A stretch of DNA of 64,000 nucleotides from Promicromonospora kroppenstedtii DSM 19349 (GCF_000515355.1 NZ_KI911740.1:64219-128218), one strand, 5' to 3'. Shown: positions 33,940 through 42,413, counted from the stretch's first letter. The notes: generated from the sequence alone by a model not told the origin. Translations and numbers: made by a program.

Positions 33940-35220
33940 ATGGCAATGTCAGAATGGCCCCTTTATTTGTCGCGCAAGAATCGAACTGTGTTGGTTCGAG
34001 TTCCTCGAACCGCATCGTTCTTAGCCGATCGGGATTTGCACGATATGTGTGATAATTTGCAAGCTGGCGCAATCGGGACTCAGCTTAAGCATCTCCGAAG
34101 GTCCGAACAAGGCCGCGACCAGTGGCTGACTGCGACCATCAAATTAGGTGCTGAAGATGCTGAGTATCGTCTGTACCGGGCTGTCGAGGTCTTCGAATGC
34201 CTTCGGATTTTCGCGTGGAACCACAACGGTAACTGGCACTCGGCGGTGCTGCCGACGAGAGAGGCGGTTGCCCGTGGAAGGATCCAGGCTGTTCGGCCCT
34301 CCAGTTCCGGTTTCTTTTGCTCACGATTCTTGATCAGCACCAGGGGTCTTGAAATATGGGTTCATCACAGCGTGGCAGATCTCCTGACAATCAACGCGAT
34401 CGCACTTTTTGTCTCAAGTGGGGCGTCTTTCAGTAGCGCCTGCGACGAGTCCGAGATCTTGCAGCCGTCCGAACTGGCGCGTGCGCAGACGACGGCCCGA
34501 GCGCGCTCCACAACCGAGTACTGGCAGGAATTTCATGCTAGCCCGCGATGGGTGGGAAGGGACGTACGTGCGACGACGTATAGGACGGAGAATTGGAGCG
34601 GCTCGTTACGTATCCCGAATCGGCCCGCTTATGGTCGTCTGGCCGCGGATTCGGGCGTATCGGTGCCGTCACTCTTGATGGCCGAATGTACACGGATAGC
34701 GGCCGATTTGTGTGCGATCAGCGCGCCGACGGTGATGACCGTATTCTCGAACGCGACAATCCTGCGCGGACGTAAACCAGGAGCATGTCTGGCAGACGAT
34801 GTGTCGTTCGTTGCGCCCGACCCTGCTGGCGTGCGACGCCCGGAATACTGGTCAGGGTTTCACCGGAAGGTGATGGTCGCGTACTTGAACGGACTGTACG
34901 ACTTCGCGGAACTGGAAACAGCCGGCAATTATGTATCGTTGGAGCCCAATTTCTATCGTGACGTCACGATCTTCGTATTCGATGCGCGATCGTCCGAGGT
35001 TACGAGTGGGTCCGCAGAGAGCGCACCGTTCGAGATTTCTGTGGTGCCTGGCCAGCCAGATGTTGCATCGCATGGAGCGCTTGTGCTGTCTCTTTTGCAC
35101 TTTCAAATTACGATAACGTCGACTGAAATTGCGGTTAGGTGCACCAGTCGGCTCGACAAATGGATGGTTGAGTCGGCGCTTAGCGCGCTATCTCGGGCTC
35201 TCGATGGCTATATTTCTTGA
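33940..35220 (+). CDS. Free-standing condensation-domain-like protein 2
   Basis: This is a second condensation-like protein of about 426 residues. The active-site motif reads VHHSVADLLTIN, so both His and the Asp of HHxxxDG are kept but Gly is replaced by Leu. Other regions (RFLISTRGLEIW before it, SVSFVAPD-like latch and a C-terminal FQITITSTEIAVRCTSRLDKW) fit the fold. A longer frame starts at TTG 33814 inside the preceding stop, but its first 42 residues are unlike a condensation domain; ATG 33940 begins the conserved part. It is the last gene of the operon. Local base composition is clearly less GC-rich than downstream DNA. Confidence 0.65.
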   Translation: MAMSEWPLYLSRKNRTVLVRVPRTASFLADRDLHDMCDNLQAGAIGTQLKHLRRSEQGRDQWLTATIKLGAEDAEYRLYRAVEVFECLRIFAWNHNGNWHSAVLPTREAVARGRIQAVRPSSSGFFCSRFLISTRGLEIWVHHSVADLLTINAIALFVSSGASFSSACDESEILQPSELARAQTTARARSTTEYWQEFHASPRWVGRDVRATTYRTENWSGSLRIPNRPAYGRLAADSGVSVPSLLMAECTRIAADLCAISAPTVMTVFSNATILRGRKPGACLADDVSFVAPDPAGVRRPEYWSGFHRKVMVAYLNGLYDFAELETAGNYVSLEPNFYRDVTIFVFDARSSEVTSGSAESAPFEISVVPGQPDVASHGALVLSLLHFQITITSTEIAVRCTSRLDKWMVESALSALSRALDGYIS

Positions 35221-35388
35221 ACTCTATGGTGGTGGATTTGCTCCCATAGCGCATGTCGTGCTCGGGCCTTCTGGGCGACCGTCGAACCTCTTGCCGCTGC
35301 GAGGCAAGCATTCACGGGTGTCGAGACCGGGCTGACAAGCCTGGCGCGCGCGGGCTGCTCGATCAGGCAGGCGTGGTGCGCAACCGGC

Positions 35389-35762
35389 TCAGCGCTTGCG
35401 GAATCGCGATGCGTGCGTCGTGATGAGGTCTTGCATTGGCGCGATGTCTTCGGGTCGTAGCGCTCGCTTCGGCACCAGGACGGGTTTCGATAGGACGGCT
35501 GGCGAGACGTAGCGCACGAACGCCGTCGTGGACACGATCGCGAGGTCAACCGCACCCCACGTGTACGTCGACGTCACGACGTCTTGTTCTACAGTGATGC
35601 CATCGGGTGCGACCCGGCAGCTCGTGGGGCGCCGGGAGCCTAGCCGCGTCTTCCAGGTCCAGCGGGCACCAAAGTCCGGGCGAGGAGAAGGCAGACCAAG
35701 AACGTGAGCGGTGCGAGCAGTGGCAGCGTTGCGATCGCGGTTGCCTCGTTCTTGGTCATCAT
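35389..35762 (-). pseudogene. Frameshifted YcxB-like membrane protein fragment
   Basis: From ATG 35762 (minus) one frame encodes MMTKNEATAIATLPLLAPLT and a hydrophobic helix ending LLLARTLV. The next frame over continues TWKTRLGSRRPTSCRV, GITVEQDVVTSTYTWGAVDL and VLVPKRALRPED to a stop at 35389. The second part resembles the C-terminal half of YcxB-like proteins. One base change near 35690 would join them, but a second helix and the start of the YcxB domain seem missing. It is adjacent to the end of the ParB-like gene and may be junk left at a cargo boundary. The gap 35221-35388 shows no feature. Confidence 0.45.
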
Positions 35763-35788
35763 GCTCCAGGACGCGGCCCGGTTGACGA

Positions 35789-36874
35789 TCACCGGGCGTT
35801 CGGTCTTTTCGTGGTTCGGGCGGCCTCGGCGGCGCGGGCGAAGGCGTTGGTCTCGGCGAGTACCTCACGAAAGGTGTCCCAGTCCGTCTCAGAGGCGGCC
35901 TCGGCGATGACGGTGGGGTTGTACTGAGTGGTCCAGCCCTTAAGGCCGGGCCAGATCGCGGCCCACTGCCGCAGGCTGGCCGACGGGACGCTGCGTCGCG
36001 TGCCGCCAGAGTGGTCGCTGTCGTGGTTGTCGGCCTTGCTCCTGTTGTTGTCTGAGGCGCGGTGGCGGTTCTCGTTCTTCTTGACCGTGGCCAGTAGCTC
36101 TTGGACGTCCTCAGAGGTCACGGGTTCGATGGTCTGCTGGTCGGGATCGGTGGCGGCGAGAGTTGCCCGTACGGCCTCGTACTCGGGGAAGACCGGGTGC
36201 CCGTCCTGGATCCGCGCCAGGGCCGCTGTGGCGAGGCTGCGGATGTGGTCAGGCCGGGTGGCGTCGCGGGTGAGGTCGACGAGCATGCTGAGGCGTTCGA
36301 GGGTGTTCTGCGACTTGCGGCCGGTGACGATCAGCGCAGCCTGCTCTCGGACCTTGCCTTGCCCAGGGTGCTCCTGTGCGATCTTCGTCGGTTCGGCAGG
36401 TTGCCCTGGTGGGGTCCGGTGGACTCCACCGTCGGCGTCGACCTGGCTGGTCTTCTTGTTCTCGTTGCGGCGTGTGCCCCCGAAGCGGGTCTCGGCTTGG
36501 CGGCGTGCGGCATCCTCGCGGAGTAGTTCCTTGATCTCGCGATAGAGGGCTTCCTTCTCCAGCGGGGTGTAGTCCTTGCGTTGGGTGTTCTCATCGCGTT
36601 CGGCGAGCAGAGCCGTGACCGGGTCGGAGATCCCAGAGCGCACCCAGACCTCGACCGACCTCCAGCCCAGACGCTTGACGGCCTCCAGACGCCGCCACCC
36701 GCACACCAGCACCCGGTCCGGCGTGACGGTGATGGGCTGCAGCAGCCCGAGCTGGTCGATCGACGCGGCGAGCGAATCAAGGTCGCCAGCGTCCTTGCGA
36801 TGGCGAGCCCCGACGATGATCGAGTCAACTGTCACGGTGAGCGCCCCGGCGAGGGCGTCGGCTTCGTTAGGCAT
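35789..36874 (-). CDS. ParB-like nuclease/partition-domain protein
   Basis: The 361-residue protein has an N-terminal ParB/Srx-fold domain (about 13-110): VDSIIVGARHRKDAGDLDSL, LGLLQPITVTPDRVLVCGWRR (the Arg-rich CTP/NTP-binding box) and a helical region with ERDENTQRKDYTPLE. A central helix-turn-helix-like part follows, then charged and low-complexity sequence (KKNENRHRASDNN) and a Trp-rich C-terminal domain. Such proteins occur in actinobacterial conjugative elements and plasmids for partition or regulation. Its ATG overlaps the end of the upstream gene by eight bases. No ParA gene is present, so partition alone is doubtful. Confidence 0.85.
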   Translation of the reverse strand: MPNEADALAGALTVTVDSIIVGARHRKDAGDLDSLAASIDQLGLLQPITVTPDRVLVCGWRRLEAVKRLGWRSVEVWVRSGISDPVTALLAERDENTQRKDYTPLEKEALYREIKELLREDAARRQAETRFGGTRRNENKKTSQVDADGGVHRTPPGQPAEPTKIAQEHPGQGKVREQAALIVTGRKSQNTLERLSMLVDLTRDATRPDHIRSLATAALARIQDGHPVFPEYEAVRATLAATDPDQQTIEPVTSEDVQELLATVKKNENRHRASDNNRSKADNHDSDHSGGTRRSVPSASLRQWAAIWPGLKGWTTQYNPTVIAEAASETDWDTFREVLAETNAFARAAEAARTTKRPNAR

Positions 36875-38039
36875 TGCGCACCGTCCGTGTCATGCCCGAT
36901 CGATCTGTCGCGGGCGTGATGGCCTCGCGTCCTGACAGCCAGGAATGGGTGACCTGGCTGATGAGCTTCTGATCCGTCAGCAGAGTGGCGATCGGTTCGC
37001 CGGACAGGACACGGCGCAGGAGACCGGAGACCTGCCCGAGGCCATCGTCGGGTCCCAGGACGATGCGGCACAGAGCGGTCCACGAGCGGTGCGAGATGTC
37101 CAGCAGGGTCAGCGGCGTCAGGTCACGGCGCAGGTACTCGAACGCGGTGGCTGGGTTGCGGGCCTCGACCAGACGCGAGCAGATGTAGTCCAAGCCGTTC
37201 GTGGAGACGGCGCGGGGCCAGCCGAGCGCGACGAGCAGCTCGACGATGTTCGCCACGGCCACTGGAACCTCCCCGGGAGCGACGCCGTTGACTGGACTCG
37301 GGTCGGCGGGAGCGTTGTCCGACGACCGGCGCCGAGCATCAGCGGTCGCGTCGAGGTGGTCCGTCCAGGAGCGGTCGTCGTCATCGCGCTCGCCGAATCG
37401 GACCACGTCATGGTGCCCGCCGGACATCAGGCGCCGAGCCTTGCCCGTGGAGCACAGCAGGGCGTCTGCGCGCTCGTTCGCCTGCAAGGTCAGCTCCACC
37501 GCTCTGGTCACCACCGCCCACGGATCCACGGCACGCGCCGTCGCAGCGGCACGCAGCACCTCGAACGCGGCCACCGCGGCGTCGTGCGGAGTCTGCCGGT
37601 ACCGGCGCGCCAGCGCACCGAACCGGCGGGCGCAGTGCTCAAGTAGGGCCTCTGCCTCCGGATCGGTGGCCCAGACGTCGGGGCCTGCGGCATGCAGTCG
37701 AAGCAAGAGTTGGCGCAGGCCTTCTGGTGAAGCGAATCCGCGTGGCTCTGCCGTCCGGCCGAGCGGGGCGGGCGGCGTCATGCGATCGGTGGCGTCCATG
37801 TCCTGCACCGTGACATGCACCTGTACCCGTCGAGGTACCACGCGACGTCCCCCTGGGCGCGCATTCTGCAGTCCAGGCGGTTGGGGGACATGGCGTTCAC
37901 GCAGGTCGATGTGTGGGTCGTCCATGTCCCCCAACTCGTGCAGATTGGCCGCGGTGTCTGGTGGTCGCGGGCCGCACGAAGTGCATGGGTCACCGTGCAA
38001 CGCGGGATCTGTCGGGGGAACGTTTGGCTTCGTGTTCAT
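36867..38039 (-). CDS. Element-encoded protein of unknown function, upstream of ParB-like gene
   Basis: I do not recognise the family. The well-formed part begins around residue 80 (FASPEGLRQLLLRLHAAGPD), is Ala/Arg/Leu-rich and helical, and ends in TLLDISHRSWTALCRIVLG and GLLRRVLSGEPIATLLTDQK. There is no membrane segment. It is translationally coupled to the ParB-like gene, so the two probably act together, perhaps as a replication or transfer regulator. The start is uncertain: ATGs at 38039, 37925, 37799 and 37781 are in frame; the longest plausible one that leaves the upstream hairpin region free is given. The frame remains open further to 38306 but that part reads as non-coding. Confidence 0.6.
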   Translation of the reverse strand: MNTKPNVPPTDPALHGDPCTSCGPRPPDTAANLHELGDMDDPHIDLRERHVPQPPGLQNARPGGRRVVPRRVQVHVTVQDMDATDRMTPPAPLGRTAEPRGFASPEGLRQLLLRLHAAGPDVWATDPEAEALLEHCARRFGALARRYRQTPHDAAVAAFEVLRAAATARAVDPWAVVTRAVELTLQANERADALLCSTGKARRLMSGGHHDVVRFGERDDDDRSWTDHLDATADARRRSSDNAPADPSPVNGVAPGEVPVAVANIVELLVALGWPRAVSTNGLDYICSRLVEARNPATAFEYLRRDLTPLTLLDISHRSWTALCRIVLGPDDGLGQVSGLLRRVLSGEPIATLLTDQKLISQVTHSWLSGREAITPATDRSGMTRTVRNA

Positions 38040-38071
38040 GGGCGCGATCATGCAGACCGTGCGCGCACTTT

Positions 38072-38141
38072 CCGCACACCCAAGGAGCGCACACCTGTTG
38101 GTGTGCGGGGCGTACGCCCTGGTCAGGAGCGCGCACCTATT
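38072..38141. repeat. Hairpin and helically phased direct repeats upstream of ParB-like operon
   Basis: AGGAGCGCACACCTGTT (38083-38099) recurs as AGGAGCGCGCACCTATT (38125-38141) exactly 42 bp later, four helical turns. CCGCACACC (38072-38080) is inverted at 38100-38108, and CGCACACC-tgtt-GGTGTGCG (38088-38107) forms a competing 8-bp hairpin. An operator for the operon, a ParB binding region or an origin/transfer site are all possible. Confidence 0.5.
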
Positions 38142-38212
38142 TGTCGTCGTGGGGCCCGCTTCGTGGCACAGTCGCTCGAGATTGGCATCCTGGTCTGCTG
38201 CATCTCCCCGGG

Positions 38213-38297
38213 CGGTGCGCGTCGGTGCGCATCGTCCGCCTCCTATCGTCTGCGAAGGCGGGGGCACACCGGCGCCGGCCGCTGTTCGCCGGCCGCT
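38213..38297. repeat. Short tandem repeats before the HAD gene
   Basis: CGGTGCGC occurs at 38213-38220 and 38223-38230 (10 bp apart), and CGCCGGCCGCT at 38273-38283 and 38287-38297 (14 bp apart). The latter pair ends 11 bp before the GTG start at 38309 and could affect its promoter or ribosome access. Confidence 0.4.
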
Positions 38298-38308
38298 ATC
38301 GTGCATGC

Positions 38309-38815
38309 GTGACTGCTGCCCACCCGCTGTTGTTCCTCGACGTCGACGGGACCCTCTTGCCGTTCGGCGGGCCCGGGATGCTGCCTCAGCCTCGCGACGG
38401 TAAGCCTGAGGACCCCGACATGCCGCGCCCGGAGTTCGACTTCATCGATCCGGCCCTTGGTCCGCTCCTGCTGGGTCTGGGTTGCGACCTGGTGTGGGCG
38501 ACGGCCTGGATGAATGACGCGAACGAAGTGATCGCGCCGCGGGTCGGGCTACCAGAGCTGTCGGTCGCGGACCTGCCGCCCTACGGGGATGGCGACCCGA
38601 ACAGTCTGGGGTGGAAGACGCGTGCCCTGGTCCGGGTCGCGGCGGGCCGACCGTTCGTGTGGGTCGACGACGTCATCACGGAGACGGACTGCTCGTTCGT
38701 CGAGCGGGAACATCCTGGGCCCGCGCTGCTGTTCCAGGTCGAATCGTCTGTCGGGCTGACTGCCGAGGGCGTCGCCGAGATCGCGACATGGCTGCGAGGT
38801 CTGGAGCTGCTGTGA
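38309..38815 (+). CDS. HAD-superfamily protein (HAD_SAK-like)
   Basis: The 168-residue HAD-fold protein has motif I LLFLDVDGTLLPFG, CDLVWATAWMNDANEVIAP and the acidic motif IV FVWVDDVITETD. The VWATxWMxDAN element is typical of the family described as HAD domain in Swiss Army Knife RNA repair proteins, which is frequent as stand-alone genes in actinobacteria. The substrate is unknown; a phosphatase acting on nucleic-acid ends or small phosphates is possible. GTG 38309 is the first in-frame start that gives the family N-terminus. Confidence 0.82.
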   Translation: MTAAHPLLFLDVDGTLLPFGGPGMLPQPRDGKPEDPDMPRPEFDFIDPALGPLLLGLGCDLVWATAWMNDANEVIAPRVGLPELSVADLPPYGDGDPNSLGWKTRALVRVAAGRPFVWVDDVITETDCSFVEREHPGPALLFQVESSVGLTAEGVAEIATWLRGLELL

Positions 38816-39007
38816 CTGGCCGCGCTACGCCGTCGGCCGGATCGAATGTTCCGTCGGTTTCGCGGATCTGCGGGTTCCAGCGGGCGGTCCGATTGCGGAA
38901 CGAGAGCCGGACGTCCCCAGGCAAACAGCGCGTTCACAGGCATTGACTGCCGCCAATAGGCGCATCGCCGATACCGATGACGCGAACTCGCAACGTGAAG
39001 GACGGTC

Positions 39008-39712
39008 ATGACGCAAGTCGCCGATGAGGTCGGCGGATTCGGGCCGGTAGCCGACCCACAGGCAGCGCTCGCGTGGATCCCGCAGGACGTTCGTGAGGAC
39101 GGGGTTACCTGTGGAATGGACGCTTCCGGCTGGGAGGACGACACGTGGGTCTTGCACGACCTGACGGTTCCGATCGATCTTGCAGATCGTGAGGAAGGGC
39201 CACGTGTCCGGCGTCGATGGCATGACGTCACTGACGAGGATCTGGCGGCAGTGTCGAAGGCAAGGGGATGGCCGCCGAACGCCATGTACCTGATCAGGAA
39301 ACTTCACTGGCCGGACGTAGAGGTTGAGGAGGGCGTCTTCGATGGCGAGTCGCAGACAGCGTTGCTCGACATCGTGAGTGAGTTCTCCGGACCTGACGTG
39401 GCCTGCTTCGCCTACTACGGGATGGTGCCCGCCAACGAGTACGAGAGGCTCACCGTCCTGGAGGGAACGCTGTCGGCCATCGGCAGTCTGACGCGAAATG
39501 AGGACCTGTTCCGCGGTCTGAGCCCGTCGAACTGGTGGCCCTCGGACCGATCTTGGTTCGTGTGGACGGACTACGACCTCACCGCGACCCGAGTGTCCGG
39601 ATCGCGTGCCCTCATCGAAGCAGTCCGCTCGGACTCGCGGCTGGAGACTCTCGACTGGCGGTGCCCCGGCGGAAGCCGATCCGCGGCTGAACGTCTTCGT
39701 GAGCGCGGGTGA
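39008..39712 (+). CDS. Unknown 234-residue protein
   Basis: I cannot name the family. It is a soluble acidic protein with a C-terminal signature SNWWPSDRSWFVWTDYDL, VSGSRALIEAV and LETLDW that looks like a conserved actinobacterial hypothetical. An RRRWHDVTDEDL segment lies in the middle. No signal or membrane segment is seen. ATG 39008 has GAAGGACG nine bases upstream. It lies in a row of plus-strand cargo genes (HAD, this one, GNAT, CYTH) with gaps of about 100-200 bp. Confidence 0.7.
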   Translation: MTQVADEVGGFGPVADPQAALAWIPQDVREDGVTCGMDASGWEDDTWVLHDLTVPIDLADREEGPRVRRRWHDVTDEDLAAVSKARGWPPNAMYLIRKLHWPDVEVEEGVFDGESQTALLDIVSEFSGPDVACFAYYGMVPANEYERLTVLEGTLSAIGSLTRNEDLFRGLSPSNWWPSDRSWFVWTDYDLTATRVSGSRALIEAVRSDSRLETLDWRCPGGSRSAAERLRERG

Positions 39713-39814
39713 CCTGCGCGGTCGAGTCGCTGGACGAACGGCCGGAGGCTGGATCGCAAGCGATGCTTCGCAAATGCCTCGCGGCCAACGCGCGTCAGGT
39801 GCCATCGTGAGCCG

Positions 39815-40309
39815 ATGAGCGAGCCACTGGTGCGACCCGCGGTCCTCGATGACGCCGAGGCGATCGCCGTCGTGCACCACACCTCCTGGGTGGAGACCTA
39901 CTCAAACCTGCTCCCGGCCGAGCATTGGGAGACCGACACGGTCGAGCGCCGTGCGCAGCGGTGGCAAGAACGACTGTCCAACGACGCTGCCGCGTACCCC
40001 TTCGTCGCCGTCGTCGACCAACTCGTGGTGGGCTTCGCCAAGGCTGGTCCGACGCGGAAGAAGCAGGACGTGCCGCCGCCCGTCCGGGCCGATGAGCTGT
40101 GGTCGCTCTACGTGCTCGGTGAGCACCATGGCACCGGGATCGGCAGCCTCCTGCTCGACACCGTTCTGCCGCCCAACCGGCCCGCCGAACTCTGGGTGGC
40201 TGGTGCGAACCCGCGTGCCCGTAGGTTCTACGAGAAGCACGGGTTCATGCCGGACGGCGCAGGCCTTACCGACAGTCTCGGCTTCGCCCTGATCCGCATG
40301 GTGCGATGA
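39815..40309 (+). CDS. GNAT family N-acetyltransferase
   Basis: The 164-residue acetyl-CoA-dependent acyltransferase has LVRPAVLDDAEAIAVVHHTSW at the N-terminus, the acetyl-CoA-binding strand and loop LYVLGEHHGTGIGSLLLD (motif A, Q/RxxGxG/A type), ELWVAGANPRARRFYEKHGF (motif B). The acceptor is unknown; such proteins often modify small amines or antibiotics. It starts at ATG 39815 and is not coupled to its neighbours. Confidence 0.92.
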   Translation: MSEPLVRPAVLDDAEAIAVVHHTSWVETYSNLLPAEHWETDTVERRAQRWQERLSNDAAAYPFVAVVDQLVVGFAKAGPTRKKQDVPPPVRADELWSLYVLGEHHGTGIGSLLLDTVLPPNRPAELWVAGANPRARRFYEKHGFMPDGAGLTDSLGFALIRMVR

Positions 40310-40331
40310 ACCCATCGCAATTCGACCGAGC

Positions 40332-40889
40332 GTGATTCTGCTAACGAATGGACCCGTTGTGCCGATCGAGCACGAGGGCAAGATCCTCGATATCGACCCA
40401 GCCGCCGTCGAGCGGACGATCCTCGACAAAGGTGGCCAGAAGTTCGGCGAGAAGCTGATGCGCCGGTATGTCTATGACATCGTGCCTGGCGACATGTCCA
40501 AGTGGATCAGGCTGCGGGACACAGGCCAGGAAACGACACTCACGGTCAAGGAGATCAAGAGCGACGCGATCGATGGCACCCATGAGACCGAGGTCGTCGT
40601 CGACAGCTTCGAGGAGACGAATGCGCTGCTCGGGATGCTCGGTTTCACCGCGAAGTCGTACCAGGAGAACAAGCGGGTGAGCTTCGTTCTGGACGGCGCC
40701 GAGATCGAGATCGACAGCTGGCCGCGGATTCCCACCTACCTGGAGATCGAAGCCGCAACAGCCGAGGAGGTGATCCGAATCGCCGGCCTGCTCGGCTTCG
40801 GCGCCGATGACCTCACCGGGGAGAACACGATGAAGGTCTACGACCGGTATAGCATCGACCTGGCTGCGATCCCCGAACTCCGCTTCTGA
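40332..40889 (+). CDS. CYTH-domain protein (class IV adenylate cyclase/triphosphatase fold)
   Basis: The 185-residue triphosphate-tunnel enzyme has the diagnostic ExExK as IEHEGKILDID, further tunnel strands KWIRLRDTGQ, TLTVKEIKS, ETEVVVDSFEET, RVSFVLDGAEIEID and TYLEIEA. CYTH enzymes hydrolyse inorganic triphosphate or thiamine triphosphate or make cAMP; the sequence does not decide which. GTG 40332 is the longest start; GTG 40359 would begin one residue before the ExExK strand. It ends about 135 bp before the convergent tyrS gene. Confidence 0.85.
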   Translation: MILLTNGPVVPIEHEGKILDIDPAAVERTILDKGGQKFGEKLMRRYVYDIVPGDMSKWIRLRDTGQETTLTVKEIKSDAIDGTHETEVVVDSFEETNALLGMLGFTAKSYQENKRVSFVLDGAEIEIDSWPRIPTYLEIEAATAEEVIRIAGLLGFGADDLTGENTMKVYDRYSIDLAAIPELRF

Positions 40890-41024
40890 AGCGCCAGGCT
40901 GAACGGCAGTTCCAGCAAGCCACGCTGCCGTCGAGGAGCGACCGACTGCGGTCAGCGCCACGACCAGAGTTCCGAAGAGATCGAAGAAGACGGTGCGCTC
41001 CCCGGGGCGCCGCCGGCCATGGGC

Positions 41025-42413
41025 TCAGCCGGCGATCTTGGCGAGTTTGCGGCCGACCTTGAGGAAGACCTTGCCCGCAGTCGTGTCGATCCCCGCGAGG
41101 ACCGTCGCCAGGCTCTCGCGGGCATCGTCCGGTGTCAGCGTCGTCTGCGCCCGCCCGCCATCGGTCTCGACGACGATCCGCAGTCCATTCTGTTCTGCCA
41201 CGCGGCGCACGTCGCCGTTCGATTTCGCGAATCCGAGGCTCTTCACGATCTCGGTGACCGGCACGTCGAGGTCCGCCACTACCGGGAGATCGGAGACGTC
41301 ACTGAAGGAGCGCTTCGAGAACTGGGCGGTGAACTCCTCACGAGCCTTCATCGCGGCGTCGACGCCGTGGATCGCAGCAGTGACCTCGCCCGCGAGGATC
41401 TTCTTCAGGTCCATCGGGTGCAGGGTCCCGGCCTCGAGCCGCTCGATGACGACGGCGAGCTCGGCATCGGTCCACTCCGACAGCGCGCGGAAGTAGGGCT
41501 CGACCAACCGGTCCGGCACGGACATGAGCTTGCCGAAGATCTCGCCTGCCGGGGCCGCGACAGGCACGTAGTTGCCCAGCGACTTGGACATCTTCGCGCC
41601 TGTGCCGTCGGTGCCCTCGATGAGCGAGGTCGCCGCGACGATCTCGGGCGTCTGGCCGCTGATCTCCATGACCTTGCGGCCCATCTGCATGTTGAGGAAC
41701 TGGTCGATCCCGCCGATCTCCACGTCACTGTTGATCTCGACCGAGTCCAAGGCCATGACGACGGAGTAGATCAGCTCTGCCATCGACAGCCCCTGGCCAG
41801 CTTCGAGCCGCTTGCGGAAGTCCTCGCGCTGCAGCGGCATCGAGACCGGGATCTTCGTGAGGATCTCGATGATCTGCGGAAGCTTCACATCGCGCAGCCA
41901 GTCGCCGTTGTAGCGGAACTGGGCGTGCGAGAAGTCGAAGAACGGGGTGACCTGATCTTTGTAGGTCGCCAGGTTCCGGGCAATGTCCTCGTCGGTCAGC
42001 GTCGGGCGCTCGTCGGACCGCCCCGAGGGGTCGCCGATCTTCGCGGTGATGTCGCCGACGATGAAGACGACCTGGTGGCCCATCCGTTGGAACCGGGACA
42101 GCAGCATCATCGGTACGGAGTGGCCGAGGTGGACCTCCGAGCCGGTCGGGTCGATGCCGAACTTCGCGATGAACTTCCGATCCTCGGCAGCGGCCCTGGC
42201 GACGCGCTCGGCGAGCGCGGGCGTCGACGGCTGTAGCTGCTGGGTTCGGGCTGCGATCAGCTCGGCCTGCTCGGACGGTGAGAGGTCCGACAGGTCCATC
42301 GTGCGGCGGGCCGTCGTCTCGGTGAGCAGGTCGCTGACCGCCTGATAGCCGGCCAGGTCGGCTCCACGCAGCAGCATGGTTGCGGTCTGGACGGACTGGG
42401 CGAGGCGGGTCAT
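41025..42413 (-). CDS. tyrS: Tyrosyl-tRNA synthetase within lasso peptide operon
   Basis: This class I synthetase charges tRNA-Tyr. Signatures: FGIDPTGSEVHLGHSVPM (HIGH element HLGH), IVGDITAKIGDPSGR, GGIDQFLNMQMGR and AKMSKSLGN (KMSKS). The C-terminal part (about 390-460) is S4-like (VKSLGFAKSNGDVRRVAEQN). ATG 42413 is given because AGGAG lies 12 bases upstream; ATG 42298 would remove 38 poorly conserved residues. It is the last gene of the minus-strand lasso operon, about 95 bp after the methyltransferase gene. A housekeeping copy elsewhere is expected; an extra copy here may give resistance or serve biosynthesis, both inference. Confidence 0.93.
   Translation of the reverse strand: MTRLAQSVQTATMLLRGADLAGYQAVSDLLTETTARRTMDLSDLSPSEQAELIAARTQQLQPSTPALAERVARAAAEDRKFIAKFGIDPTGSEVHLGHSVPMMLLSRFQRMGHQVVFIVGDITAKIGDPSGRSDERPTLTDEDIARNLATYKDQVTPFFDFSHAQFRYNGDWLRDVKLPQIIEILTKIPVSMPLQREDFRKRLEAGQGLSMAELIYSVVMALDSVEINSDVEIGGIDQFLNMQMGRKVMEISGQTPEIVAATSLIEGTDGTGAKMSKSLGNYVPVAAPAGEIFGKLMSVPDRLVEPYFRALSEWTDAELAVVIERLEAGTLHPMDLKKILAGEVTAAIHGVDAAMKAREEFTAQFSKRSFSDVSDLPVVADLDVPVTEIVKSLGFAKSNGDVRRVAEQNGLRIVVETDGGRAQTTLTPDDARESLATVLAGIDTTAGKVFLKVGRKLAKIAG

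Noticed and set aside
35789-38039. Complete ParAB partition cassette
   Set aside because: No ParA-type ATPase gene is adjacent; the partner gene has no Walker motif.
38083-38141. CRISPR-like repeat pair
   Set aside because: Only two imperfect copies with a 25-bp spacer and no cas genes anywhere in the window.
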